Shown in pieces: positions 12,720 through 24,601 of a stretch of 64,000 nucleotides of DNA. Every line of letters begins with the position of its first letter. The first letter of the stretch is position 1. This DNA is from Varroa destructor (lineage: Eukaryota; Arthropoda; Arachnida; Mesostigmata; Varroidae), in assembly GCF_002443255.2 (NCBI RefSeq), contig NW_019211459.1:19464524-19528523 (forward strand), written 5' to 3'. Both the position numbers and the translations under genes were made by a program. The notes beneath the pieces were generated by a model, which ran no database searches, was not told the DNA's origin, and saw nothing but the letters and a program-made list of their open reading frames with translations.

Positions 12720-15700
12720 AAAAATAACTGTAATAATACCGCAGTTTTAAGCGACGGCAAGAAGCGCTAGTGACGATGCTGCGGTTGCCAAATCGCAGCT
12801 GATGATAAGAGCGCTCGTAGAGCTATTTCGAGAGCGTCAGTCAATACATAAAGCAGTCAGCGAACCTGTATTGGTAACATATTGGGGAGACGCAAAATTT
12901 GAAACATTATCGTGTCGTTAAGGGGCCGATAGGTTGACTGGCTGTTGGCTATTATTGAGAGCACTAAAGATTGTTTGGCTGTTATAATACAGTAGAAGAA
13001 GAAACTGATATTGGGGGGGTGAAAATAGTCTTCAGTTGGTCACTAACGTTAAAATAAATAGAAGCTAATAAATGGAAGTAAATATCAACATTTTTTTTTT
13101 CCAAAAACTAAAATCATATGGTGTTTATGTTTTTGCCAAAAACTGATAAAGTACAAAGTTTAAGTTTGTACTAATCTATGGATATGGACTAATCTGATGT
13201 ATGGATATTACAACTGGAACAAAAGCAAGCGCCTAAAACCGACTTGATAAATGTATATCGGCAAAAAAAAAAGAAGCAGAGCATAAGCGCTACTACAGTC
13301 GTGAAGGGCATCAGAGAGTTCGATAAAGTTTATCGATGCCTTAATAGCTTTCGTTAATATCAAAGGTCGACAAACTACTGTTCAAAACCCCGCGAGCAGT
13401 TTGGATCTATCGCAGGCTGCCAAAACTTATCGTAAGAACTACTTTGACCAATTAGATTGCGGGGAGTGAAACAGAATATATCGTCCTGATAAGATTGATG
13501 TAGTTGTGCTGCTTTAAAAACATGACCCTAAGCACAACGGATCGATGTTGGCTCAAGCACGCGTATCGCGAGAACATACATGAAAAGTCCTTAAAGGGAA
13601 TCAAGCAAAAGTTTTTACAGCATATTCATTTCTCGGAGGGTTTTTGAAAGCTTTTTCGATGTATCTTGGAAAAATTCTCTCATACTCTCACTAAAAATAC
13701 ATTGTTCGAACACAAATACGAACACTGTAATAAGTCTATCCAACAAGTGCCACCATTAAAGCTATGAGATTAGCTATGAGCAGATAGGCCACCTCTATGT
13801 CTACGTCGACCGCTTAACCCGAAAGCTAAGAACAAAACCGAATTACCTAACTGATCGATCATCTCTATCTATATACATTACACCGCCCACATTGCAGTAT
13901 ATAGCGTACGTACAATGATATCCTGCTTCGATTCCTAGTGTTCTATCTGCAGCTATCCTCCATTAGTACTTATGTGGAATAGTGGTTTGGCTAGAAGCAT
14001 ACATAGATCGAGCACAACATGCCGATCTGTAATTTTTACTCAACAAAGACCTGCGGTATGCCTATCGCTTTTGTGCCTTTTCCCTGCAGGACTTTGGGTT
14101 CTATCAGAAATACATGTTAGCTGTTGCCTATACTAAAACACAATAAAACTTCTGCGAGAATTCTAAGATTTGTGTTGCCGTTGTGACGCCGCTATAGAAA
14201 CGACTTGTGCTTGGTGGAGCACGCGTCCACACACGCGCCAAACCTGCCGTTAGAACCGATTGCCTGGTGGGAGCCCCTAACGAAATCTCAGCACTCGGTG
14301 GATTGACTAGAGGTCGTGGTGATCGCTCGGCAATCTCCACCATTATCTCAGGTTGTTGAGACATTGATCACAGAAACATCTGGCCCCGGCCTGCGGGTCG
14401 ATCGCACCGGGGCTAGAATCTGAAAGGCTCAAGTCACCCTACCCAAGTCAGGTTAAACAGGCAGCAGATGGAACACGGACCGAAGACGTACCATTCTACA
14501 GGGTCGTCGAGGAGGCGGCCGCTTCCGATCGATTGGAGGCTACCTTTCTCGCCGAGAATAAATCGCCGGGAAAAAAAAAGATGAAATTAACGAAAGCGAG
14601 AAAAATACGCCACGAAACGCCTTATCTAGTAAAAATTGACCCCCGAAGAGCCGGCTAGAATTTAACTCGTTCCATAATTATTCGCTAATGCCCTAATCTC
14701 ATATTAAGTATAGCTATCTGTCAAAGTCGAATTTAGTCATTGTAGGTCACTTAGGGGTGGATCAGTTCTTTGAAAGAACGGGTTTTACGTTAGGATAATT
14801 TAACGTGCACATCTTTTAGTACTCCTGTGGGATAGGTATGGGTTCTAAGTAACTAGTCAATTTTTATGTAACTAGACCTCTATTCGACCAAACACTACAT
14901 GTTGGGTTATAGATATCGGTAGATGCTCAAAGCAGTTCTAAATAATCGTTTCGGAGCCAACACAAAAAAAGTTAAAAGATGACGTCATCAAGGCAGGACA
15001 ACTCCGGAATGAGAACCGTTCTTATTGAAGTTTCATTAAAGGAGTACGAGCGCTCAAAATAATTCGCGTTCATTGAAGCATTTTATTCATACTTTAGTTT
15101 CCTAGTAGTTAATCCGTTATTTATAGGTACCAACAAAGATCAATAAGGCTTTCGTTAGGTACAATTACATTAAGTTCAACAATAGATTATTTAATTACGT
15201 GCTTCCAGCTTTTCGCTGCAAATAAAAACACATTGCAAAAGCGACATTGAAAAAAATAGCGTGGAGCCCCGGTTCGAACCAGAACGCATTCAAATATGTA
15301 TAATTAATATTCTCGGCCAATAAGGTCGAACAGCTTAACACAAAGGAGCAACGACTGACGGTACGTAAACGGACCACGTAACTTGCAAGGCGCAAAACTT
15401 GAAGTTGCTTAACGTTACAATGACCGCCGGCTCCCCCTCACTGCATCCCACTAGCATATTCTGGCATATAAGACGAACGGCCAGCAATTTAGTATCTAAT
15501 CTGCTACTCTTTCATGAAAAAGACCATTAATCTCAAAGTGTGGGAACGTAGAGTGTACACATGAACATTCTGAAGAAGAACGCCGACTGACGCTGAACTA
15601 CCAAAAGGAATTACAGCGTAAGGGGACAGAATCGATAAACTATTAAGACATTAAAAAAGAAGAGGTTGAGGATTTTTAAAAAAATCACTACTATTTTTTA

Positions 15701-16755
15701 ATCTTGAGTACTAGTCCTAGTGAGCAGTAGACATTCTGACATTATTAGAGCATGATGATAATTAGCGAGCGAAAATTATCAGCTACAGGCTACTTTTTGC
15801 CTTCGGACCAGTATCGTGGTGCTCAGAGAAACCTCTGACGAAGCTGCATGGTTTTTGGACGCCTACCAACAGCTCGAACTTCACATCGAGAGCAATGTCA
15901 GGATAGCATTATCTCATCAGTCAAAGGCTGTGGCACATCAAAGAAGACTAAAACTGTGGCGTTTTCAACAACGAAACGCACCTTAACATAATCGAGCATT
16001 GCCTTAGGCCAAGGTAATTTGGCCTTGCAGAAGTCAAAAAAAAAAGTCGAAAAAAAAAAGAAAATGGGGACCGCCTTCAACTCAATATGGGACTGAAATC
16101 AACATTGTCCGTAGGAAGGGTAAATAATTGCGCAGTGCTTAGTTAGGGACTCCTGATGCAATGATAGCAAAGCGTGTCTAAATTTGTTCCTATTTGCTCG
16201 ATGAAGAGTTAAATGCATAAGATCAAGTTATAAAGTAACTTGACTACAAAGCTTTAGACATTCCAAGTTTTTTAGTAAGAACTAAGAGAATTAAGTATGC
16301 GTGCGTATCTTAACCTAACTTTCATTTGCTCTTTTATATCAAGGCCTGGGAGTCACGTGCTAATCTGGCCTTCAAAACTGCCTAAATTGGTTTTGCTGGA
16401 ATTATAAGGAATTTCTGTAACAGACTTATGATTTGGCAAGCTAATCCCATTAACACTCCTTCCAGTTGTTGCTCTTTTGCCGTACCTTTTAATTTGTTCT
16501 TACTTTTCAATAAATCCTTTGTTATCATTTCACCAACGCTGAGATATGAATCAACAGCGGTCGATAAGTGTGTTATCTATGGCTACTATAGAAAAGGACT
16601 TTGGGATGCGTATATTGAAAATTTGATATTCAGACCATGCCCTGAGCCAGGTAGGCATAAATGCTGCCTTTCTCACGTAGACTTTCATTCAGCAGTTACT
16701 ATTCGATATTAACTTACTATCCCACACGTTTTATTTCGCACTTCTATCCTTTCAG
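12720..16755. other. Mostly non-coding DNA upstream of daughterless
   Basis: Apart from the candidate at 15899-16035 nothing is assigned. A GC-richer patch at 14160-14560 is open on the minus strand (14128-14364) without a recognisable domain. I searched for the N-terminal activation-domain exon of E-proteins and did not find it. Confidence 0.4.
15899..16035 (-). CDS. Candidate terminal coding exon, product unknown
   Basis: On the minus strand a T-rich tract followed by an AG near 16036 precedes a frame that reads AKLPWPKAMLDYVK, then VRFVVENATVLVFFDV, then PQPLTDEIMLS and a stop. A shift of one frame beyond that stop gives another protein-like stretch beginning DIALDVKFELLVGV (to about 15785). 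That could mean a frameshifted relic. The plus strand over about 15783-16000 is also open and protein-like (ETSDEAAWFLDAYQQ), so the strand is not certain. No family is recognised. Confidence 0.3.
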
Positions 16756-17479
16756 AGCTATAATGACTTCGGACCGTTATCCAAAACTACGTATTGCGTA
16801 TCCAGCGGTGAATACTTCGATCCCGTTGCCGGACCAAGCGAGCCGTGGAACGGCCCGCGGACGACGGTACCTACCAAGTACTACAGTGGCGTCAGCAATT
16901 TACCGCCGCCGCCGCCCCTGCACCACGAGCCTTCAGCACCTCCGTCTTTGCAAATCGCTCCACAGCATAGTCAGGGACTCAACCAACAGCAATCACCACA
17001 GCATCAACAGCAGACGCAACAGCAGACCTCACAGTTGACGGGGGTTATGGGCACAGGTGTGGGCGCTCCACAACAACATTTTTCGACATTACCGCCGATG
17101 TCAAGCTTCGTGAGTGATTACTCAACGCCGCCACCGCCACCACCCGCTACAACGATGGGAGGTGTTGGGGTTGGGGGAGTCGCTGGGATTGGGTCTGGCC
17201 TGAACGGAGAACAACAACAAGTACAACAACTTTCAACTAGTACGACGCTAGCGGCGGATCCGATTTCTGCCAGTGTCGCTCTAGCAAACAAACTCTATGG
17301 TGATTATGGACCCTCACCGGTTGCGAGCTCGTCGCCCCCCCAGAGCTGGTCGCAGCCAGCACCGCCGGCGCAGGCCTCACCACAACAACAACAGGGCTCC
17401 CAGCAGCATCAACAAGGCCCGCCTACCTCTCAGCAACAACAACAGGATCAGCGGTTACAGTTATCTTACACGACAGCAG
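16756..17479 (+). CDS. daughterless exon (Gln/Pro-rich region)
   Basis: The acceptor is TATCCTTTCAG before 16756 and the donor is GCAG/GTACGA after 17479. The exon is 724 nt and opens in phase 0 with SYNDFGPLS. It contains SSGEYFDP, a five-proline run, many glutamines, and the [16 protein letters not shown] segment in the region of the second activation domain of E-proteins. Confidence 0.85.
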
Positions 17480-18951
17480 GTACGAGTGAATAATGTTGTA
17501 CGATGTTATTCTAAACAGTCTTCTTGTAAAGGCTAAAGCCTTCCAACATTGGAGCTTCTGTAGAGTGTAGTAAAGAAGTAGCCTAGTAGCATAAACAAGA
17601 GAACATCGTTATGATATTCACTCGGGTCATTTATGACCGCATTGCGTAGCGTTATCAGTAAAGGTGTGTGAACTTGACATAGTTTTAACATACATCTAGA
17701 GAAACTATATTCTGAATCCGCTTGAACTGATATGATGATAAGCTACTGCAGTCATTTGTATAGATAATGTGAAAAAAAGAAATATATATATACTACTATT
17801 ATAGAGAAGCAATAATTCATCCAAAGGGTGATTCCCAAAGTTCGCTTTCCTATAAGTCGTATCATTAATGATTTGCTGGACTAATTACAGCTCATCAAGG
17901 AGGCGGTGGTGACTTAATATCGAGTCACAGTGTTGGCGTCATGGAGGAGAGGTTGGACGATGCAGTGAACATCTTACGCGTCCACGCCGAAGCGGCTAGT
18001 CCATCAAATGCGGTTCCACCGACACCGCAGTACCCTCTCAGTCCAGGTTATGGTCAGGCGGGAAGTCCTGCCGAGCTCAAGATGAACTCATACCCAAACC
18101 CTCCGCCTCCGTTGAAAGTTGAGGTAAAGGACGAATCGGCGAAAAGGTCAAAGACTTCAAGTCCCGCGGTGGCACCATCGAGATCACCGACACTTGTTGC
18201 TAAATCGGCGAAACGCAATCAACGACCAGCGCCCTACAGCGGGAAGCCTCTCACCGCAGCCGCGTTGGCCAACCCGGCATGGCCCGGCGCGGCCGTTAAT
18301 CAGGTTACGCACGGTAATCCAGCCCTACCATTGCCAGGACCAGCGCCCGCAATGGGTCTTGGCGGGGGTTCAAATTCGGCCGACGCCTTCTCAGTATCCG
18401 ACGATGGAGCAGATGACGATCCCGAAACAAAAGCAGAACGAGAACGCGAGAGGCGACAAGCGAACAACGCACGCGAACGCATCCGCGTTCGAGATATCAA
18501 CGGCGCTTTCAAGGAACTCGGAAGGATGTGCCAGATACATTTGAAAACAGACAAGGCCCAGACCAAGCTTGGAATATTGCACCAGGCGGTACAGGTGATC
18601 ACGACGCTCGAGCAGCAGGTGCGCGAACGCAATCTCAACCCGAAAGTGGCCTGCTTAAAGCGTCGCGAGGACGACAGGAGTCACGACGAACTTCCACGCC
18701 CACAGCAGGAACAGCAACAGCAATTGGCGGCTGCATTGCAGGGCGCGGGACCAGGAGTAGCTCTTCACCAAAGCGGCGTTCAGCTGGACACGACCGGCCA
18801 GGCGAGTCCTGGAGGACCCCACAGTGGCGGAGGACCTCCAGCATCTTGGCTTGACTACGGTCCACCTTCCGGTAGTGATAAACTGCCAATGGGCCCAATT
18901 CCTTCTCACCTGCCCCATGGAGCACATGATCCTACAGATGGCGCCGTCTAG
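16756..18951 (+). CDS. Daughterless / E-protein class I bHLH transcription factor (3' part)
   Basis: This encodes a class I bHLH protein, the obligate dimer partner of tissue-specific bHLH factors, binding E-boxes (CANNTG) in the nucleus. Two exons join in phase 1 and give about 594 residues. Exon 1 is Gln/Pro-rich, with PPPPP near residue 50 and glutamine runs. Exon 2 begins with the family signature [18 protein letters not shown], matching the conserved segment of Drosophila Da and of vertebrate E2A/TCF4. The bHLH follows at about residues 429-485: basic [17 protein letters not shown], helix 1 AFKELGRMC, then [15 protein letters not shown] and [13 protein letters not shown], which is specific to E-proteins. 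The N-terminal activation domain (AD1) and start codon are not in these exons, so the gene extends 5'. The first AATAAA I see downstream is near 20535. Confidence 0.95.
17891..18951 (+). CDS. daughterless last coding exon with bHLH domain
   Basis: The acceptor is TAATTACAG before 17891. A phase 1 junction completes an alanine codon, and the frame runs unbroken to a TAG stop at 18949-18951. It holds the MEERLDDA motif at 17941, a [12 protein letters not shown] basic stretch, an acidic DDGADDDPE run just before the bHLH, and the bHLH at about 18451-18621. The tail after it is Gln/Gly/Pro-rich. Minus-strand open frames over this exon are shadows. Confidence 0.93.
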
Positions 18952-20024
18952 GCTGCTCGGTAGTGAACTACTACCGGAGCTGCTGAAGTTGCCAAGACAG
19001 CGAATCTGTTTGCAACGGAAAGGATCAACCTTGTCCGAGGTCAGTCGAGATCTCAAAATGAGATGTAAATGAGCATCAAATATTGCGTGTTGGCCACAGT
19101 TATCCAGATTGCAGAAAACCGTGAGTACACAATTTTCTTCCTGTTTCTCGCTTCTCTATAGAAGACATGGTGGTTTGAAGAAATGGGAAGGGTAATTGAC
19201 GAATACGGTGAAAGAAAGCGTCTGGCCTCGACCATCATACATATCCTTGCTGTGTACAATCATTTTGTTCGACATGTGCGTGGTTAAACGTGGCTAAATA
19301 ACAAATAAGCAGAAACTGTGAATAGTTCGTGAATAGTCCAAAGTGTACATAACAATAAGATCTACATATAGTGAGGTGATTATTGCATGTCAACGAGGAA
19401 ATGCATCGACACATCTGCCCGCTCCGAGTCATCTCGACAGATACAGTTAGTTCTACTTTGGCTACGAAAAAAGGAATCAATCATTCCAACCTAATTTTCA
19501 CTTTGAGGTTGCCAAATACAAGCTGATGGACTAAGCGGACTTTTACACTCGACCACACTAGTCAGGACAAGCTAAATCTGACGAAGGGATACTGGTCATA
19601 TAACAAGCAACTACTTGTTACAAATCATTTGTTTGCCGACAAGTAAACGATGATTCTTCGTTCGCCACGCACTCAATCGCGCGACCACTATTAACAAGAG
19701 ATGATGTTCTGGCAAATCCACTAGTTTCGACGTAAATAGCAACGTTCCCTCAAGCTTCCCACGAGTCTACGTTCAACAAATATTCATCAGCGCTTTCACA
19801 GTAATGGGAGCCTTTTCACATTTTATCAGCAAGATGTGGTAATGACGAGTCATACGAGACGAAGACCACTCGTAATCATGAGCTGGTTGATCACGGCTAA
19901 TGGCACAAATTCAGCAACCTGCTATTTTTTGTCAGTGAGGAGCTGGCTCAAGATATTCTGTATATCTCACTTTGAAACAGCGAAACGCCTGTAAGGTCTT
20001 CACAATCGATGAGCATATTGATAG

Positions 20025-20030
<6 letters not shown>

Positions 20031-20063
<33 letters not shown>
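20031..20063. repeat. (AT)n microsatellite
   Basis: An AT dinucleotide tract of about 33 bases in the 3' flank of daughterless. Confidence 0.95.
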
Positions 20064-20066
<3 letters not shown>

Positions 20067-20860
20067 TGCAGGAATTATACATTGTGCGCCGTGGCTGTTG
20101 CAGATATAAGCAAGTGCTTGCGTTAACATTATATAACACTTTCGAGGCCACTTCGCGCGCTGCGTTCCGGAAGCAGGCAGTGTCCTTATAGTAATTCCTA
20201 ATTTGTAACTATCTGGAGGTTCGGCTGTTATAGCAAGCGAGCTCCGGAGTGAGGAACTAATGTCTTCCGACAAAATACCAGTTCTTCCAACAAATGCTGT
20301 CTAGCGACGCGCGTCTGCCGGTTTCCGTAAGGCATATTATTATCTAGTAATGGTCAAAACGCTGCAACACACTGCCATAACAAGTAGATATCAGCTCGAT
20401 GGATCCATCGTTGAGAACCGATTTCACATTAGAAGCCTCCGTTGCTAATGAGGCGTTATACGGAGACAGAGTAACGGTTACTCTGTTCGACCAAAGGCTC
20501 TTGAGGAATAATAATAATAAGGATCATAATGATAAATAAATGGTCTGAGAAAATTGCAATTGTCGGCAGACTTTCAGCGTATCAAAGCATATCAAAGCGT
20601 GCCTTCCAGATAATGACCATCGAACATCTTCAGTCTGCAGGATTCCACACCTGAGCAGAGATAGCGTAAATGATCATAGTTGTAGCATTGTCTCTATTCG
20701 ATCACTTTTGATGGTAGACATTGATTATAGCGTTGTACCAGATAGAGGACCAGACTCGTGCGGTGACACTACGAACGAAGTTGGCACAGCAGAAGTAATA
20801 AAAACAACACTAATAATCAATGGACCAGCGTGTCAATCATGCTATCGTGCTGTAACAAGT

Positions 20861-20887
20861 ACAACAACAACAACAACAACAACAACA
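20861..20887. repeat. (ACA)n microsatellite
   Basis: Nine ACA units in a row. Read in frame they would give a threonine run, but no coding context is seen. Confidence 0.9.
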
Positions 20888-23800
20888 CTATAAACATACT
20901 TATATATAACCTAGATGTCGCACGGTTTTTAAATAGCCGATTAATTAATTAATTAATTGATTGATCGATCATGATGATGGTGATTATTATTGGTTTATTG
21001 AAAATATGTTACTCCTACTGAGGGCATTATTAGTACTGACAACCGCTTTGCTCAATATTGTTTCCAATCCATTGTACAAGTCACATTGAATAATGTAGAA
21101 AAATTTCAGGAGGTAACTTGCAGTGAGATGGCGACGTAAATAGTGCTATCCGACATAATTTAAAAGCGCCAACAGCGCCACGACAATCCTCATGAGAATT
21201 TTAAATTTGAATATGGCGCGAAAAACTTGCCGAATCGTACGATCGGTATTGAGATGACTTCCAGCGACCACGAATCAATGTATACCTCACCGAGCAGAGC
21301 TATTGTCAAACATATGATTATTTTGCAACGATGCGAGTTGACGTTAGCCCAAACGGATATACGCCAGTGAGACCATGTTCGGCTTTGATTCCTTCGATGC
21401 AATCGAACACAGTAAATTTCCTTGCTTCTCAAAAGGGTCCTCTCTTCGGTGGACCTTTATTCCAGTACTTTAACAGGCGCTACAAAGATTGACACATTAA
21501 TCTATAGTAGGTCTGTGGCCGTTTTCTGCATCGACTAATAGCTGGACGGCCGGAGTGTGTGACACATTTCCAAGGGAACTTCTCTATTTAGCAGGCACAT
21601 TAATACTTAAGCAGAACCACACAGGCGGGTGGCAACAATGGCGTTACAATTGCTCGTTTGTGCTATACGATCAAATGAAAAGCGACTCATGTTTTCACTG
21701 CGGCGCAGCTTCTTTTGACGATTCTTGCCATTGAAAAAAACAGCAATCTTCGCTACCCGCCGTGCACATAAGATTAATAGAATCCTTTACGAGCTATTCA
21801 GAGATCAAGTTGATACTGTGACATCTACTAGAATACACGACCGTTTTTTTCGCGTGGTCTGGAGTTGTTATTATAATAACGATAATAATAGTTATTATTA
21901 TTATTATTACTGAAGGTATTACAGCCAAATAGTATTATTAATATCGTATTATTGTCGTCATACTATTGTGGGGTGAGACCTGTAGGAATGCGCTCTTTTA
22001 GAGACTACTTGAATAGCATTTATTGGGGAGAGATGATTTTTCCCACAATTTATTTGAACTCGAAAAATTGATCTCAGATACTTTTAAATTATCATAGGTG
22101 TTTATGGCCCAATGAATAATCTACGAAAAGGCGAACAAATGAACCATTCAAGAGCAGACTACTTCAGCTCTAAACGACTATTACCGAATGCAACAAGGCT
22201 GTAGAAGAAAATGAATCTATACAGGCCACACCAAAGGGATATTATGAGAAGTGTTCCGTAACCCTATATCTATGTTAATGTGATTGCAATGCGACAGGTG
22301 ACAGTTGAATCAATGCACAAACGATTACACGCAGCGTGATTATCGATGTCTTTTGACGCAGACAAGGGACACACATTTCGAAACAGAAAAATGGAAAAAA
22401 AAAAAAAAGAAAAAACTGCGTAACATCAACACGGACATGGATAACAACAGTAATAACAAAATTGCTGGATTTTTCTAGCCACGCTAAGGCTAATCTGTAT
22501 ACCTAAACGTCAACCTAGTTTGAGAAATTTTGTTGTCTTGTGATGGGAGCGGTGGATTTTCGTTAGGCAGTAACGAACAAATGTCAGACAAGTCTTAGGT
22601 GACTTAAAGCATACCGATAATTTCCCTGGATTCCATCATAATATTTAAAAGCGCTAAACGCATCTGTAGCCTTTACGTCAACGGCCATCAACAGTGATTA
22701 GAAAAAAGCAGATACATGAAATGGCGTAAAAATTAATTGAATCAGAGGGATTTCGGGTACCTGCGCAATGAAGGATACGGGTGGGATTTCGAACGTCCAA
22801 CGTGTGTTGGAATCGACGTATTTCGATCGAATGTAAGAACGAGAAACAACTAAACGCTTGCAGTTTCGACAAGAAATAATGATACAACGATTACATGGTG
22901 TAATGAACGATGTGAACTTCGACATGTAAATAAATGCTCAAAATGCATTTACGTATATATATTTTTATAAAATGATGGCGTGTTTTTCCTCTATTCTAAT
23001 CCTCTAGGAGTGTTTGCTGCTACATGAATATGGCCGTAATAACTGTTGTTCTAAGATATCGTCAAAGACAGGTATGCTATGTGTTTCGTATTTGAAAAAC
23101 TGAGATAAAATCTAGGTTTTTTCTGCAATAATACGAATGCGACAGGGTTGAAGGGAAAAGACACAGAATTTCCGATGCGTAATTTGATTCAAAAAGCTAT
23201 TTAAACGACTTAATAGAAGGAGCAACTATGGTTTTGGCGGTCAATTTCGAATGAGAGAGATTCTAGAAAACACACGTAATAAATAGAAATATAGCTTTAT
23301 TTCATCATAACGTTACATCGTATTCTTTTATCTGCATTCGGATTCAATAGACTGAATATTCTTAAACTTAGAGATCGTTTGAATAGCGTCTTTTTTTTTT
23401 TGTTTTTTTTTTTTCAGAACAATTTAATAAACACATAGATCTTTTTTCACTTAATAGTTAGAGTGAACATTTTAACTAACAAGTCAATTACGACAATTGT
23501 CGGATGTCGGATCGGCACCAATGTCAGTAAGAATAAGGTGACTAAAACTGGGTAGAGCCAAACGTCAGCAACTTCTGTTAAGTAATCAAAAGTAATAGAA
23601 CAATTTGACTTAAGTCACTCCGAGAAGTTTTCCGCCTTCGATAAAATTCGAGTAGATACATTTAACAGACTCTGATGTGCGTGTTTTGCTTGCACGATTT
23701 ATGCACGTAAACAAGACAAGGTACTGGACACTAGTGATTCCGATCGTACTAGGAACCTTGTGGAAGTTTGATCTTCCGATTCAGTCCGACGGCTGGATAA

Positions 23801-24103
23801 AATATCAGACAACATCGAACATTTAAAATAACGTAGTGATCCTTTACCAGATAGTCAGAGAACGATCGGAGAAGCTAAAATTTGAGTTACTCGTTGCGCT
23901 ATCATAAATATATCCTGAGGTGAGCAGTATCTCTTAAGCAAAACGTCCGTACTACCTATATTGACTGCTGGAGCATCAGACGCTACTTCAGGTTGTAGGT
24001 CATGGATACTATAGAGACAATGATAATAGTGACCTTTAAACGAGATCAGTTCCAATTCGGCAGGTTACACACAAGGAGCCAGCAAATACAGCTGTGATAC
24101 TAT

Positions 24104-24109
24104 TTTATT
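24104..24109 (-). terminator. Probable centrin polyadenylation signal
   Basis: TTTATT on the plus strand is AATAAA on the minus strand. It lies about 330 bases beyond the centrin stop codon and is the likely poly(A) signal of that transcript. Confidence 0.45.
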
Positions 24110-24437
24110 TAGGATGGCTTGGTACAAAGTAGAAAGTAAGTTACACTAAAACTTACAGAGATGTATTTCAAAATCCTGTGAGCAACAAGGTGTCAACAAA
24201 GTATTAGCAATAAAGTCAGGTTAAATACTGAATGCACATCCCTAACATCAGCAGCTTTACTTTGTCTTATTAGTTTCGATTCGAATGTTGTCGCAAGACA
24301 GCCCTGAACATCCAACAACTATAAACTCTTGATTTTGTTGTACCTTACCACAATAATTATGTCAGGCTTCCAGTTGGCTGAAGTCAAACAGTGACAGCGT
24401 CGTTGTTGTCGATGATGATGATCGCGTTCGTATTGTA

Positions 24438-24601
24438 TCAGTAGAGGCAGGTCCGTTTCATGATACGTAGGAACTCCATCTCGCTGACCAATCCATCGCC
24501 ATCGTTGTCGGCTTCTTCGATCATCTGCCGAAGTTCTTCCTCCGATATCTCAGCGCCCAGTTCATTAGCAACTCGTTGAAGGTCTTCCAACGAGATCATT
24601 C
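24438..24601 (-). CDS. Centrin exon 4 (C-terminus, EF-hand 4)
   Basis: The acceptor is GAGCAG, joining in phase 1 to complete a glycine codon. The exon then reads [15 protein letters not shown] through EF-hand 4 to the stop codon at 24438-24440. The C-terminal Tyr matches centrin-1/2 rather than the centrin-3 type. Confidence 0.88.

Larger units (their letters stand above)
9800..12720. other. CAG/CTG- and CpG-rich region, possible promoter/5' leader
   Basis: Almost 3 kb is rich in CAG, CTG, GCC and CpG and is open in many frames on both strands at once. That pattern is typical of a compositional island rather than of overlapping genes. It includes short CAGC units near 11228-11250 and a long arginine-rich plus frame at 11282-11941 with no domain. 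The nearest recognised gene downstream on the same strand is daughterless, whose 5' end is missing, so a role as its promoter or 5' exons is reasonable but unproven. Confidence 0.35.
18952..24437. other. daughterless 3' flank and non-coding DNA
   Basis: After the daughterless stop comes presumptive 3' UTR, then repeats: (AT)n at 20031, (AAC)n at 20861, short TAA and TTAA runs near 20509 and 20940, and a T-rich tract near 23391. No further gene is recognised. A minus-strand frame at 23855-24055 looks protein-like but has no domain and no clear splice sites. Confidence 0.5.

Noticed and set aside
15268..15285. GGTTCGAACC motif resembling a tRNA B box
   Set aside because: It is simply a palindrome. 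The flanking bases cannot form a T-stem or acceptor stem on either strand.
18300..19056. Several minus-strand open frames over the daughterless exon
   Set aside because: They are shadows of the strongly coding plus strand; the bHLH motif fixes the real frame.
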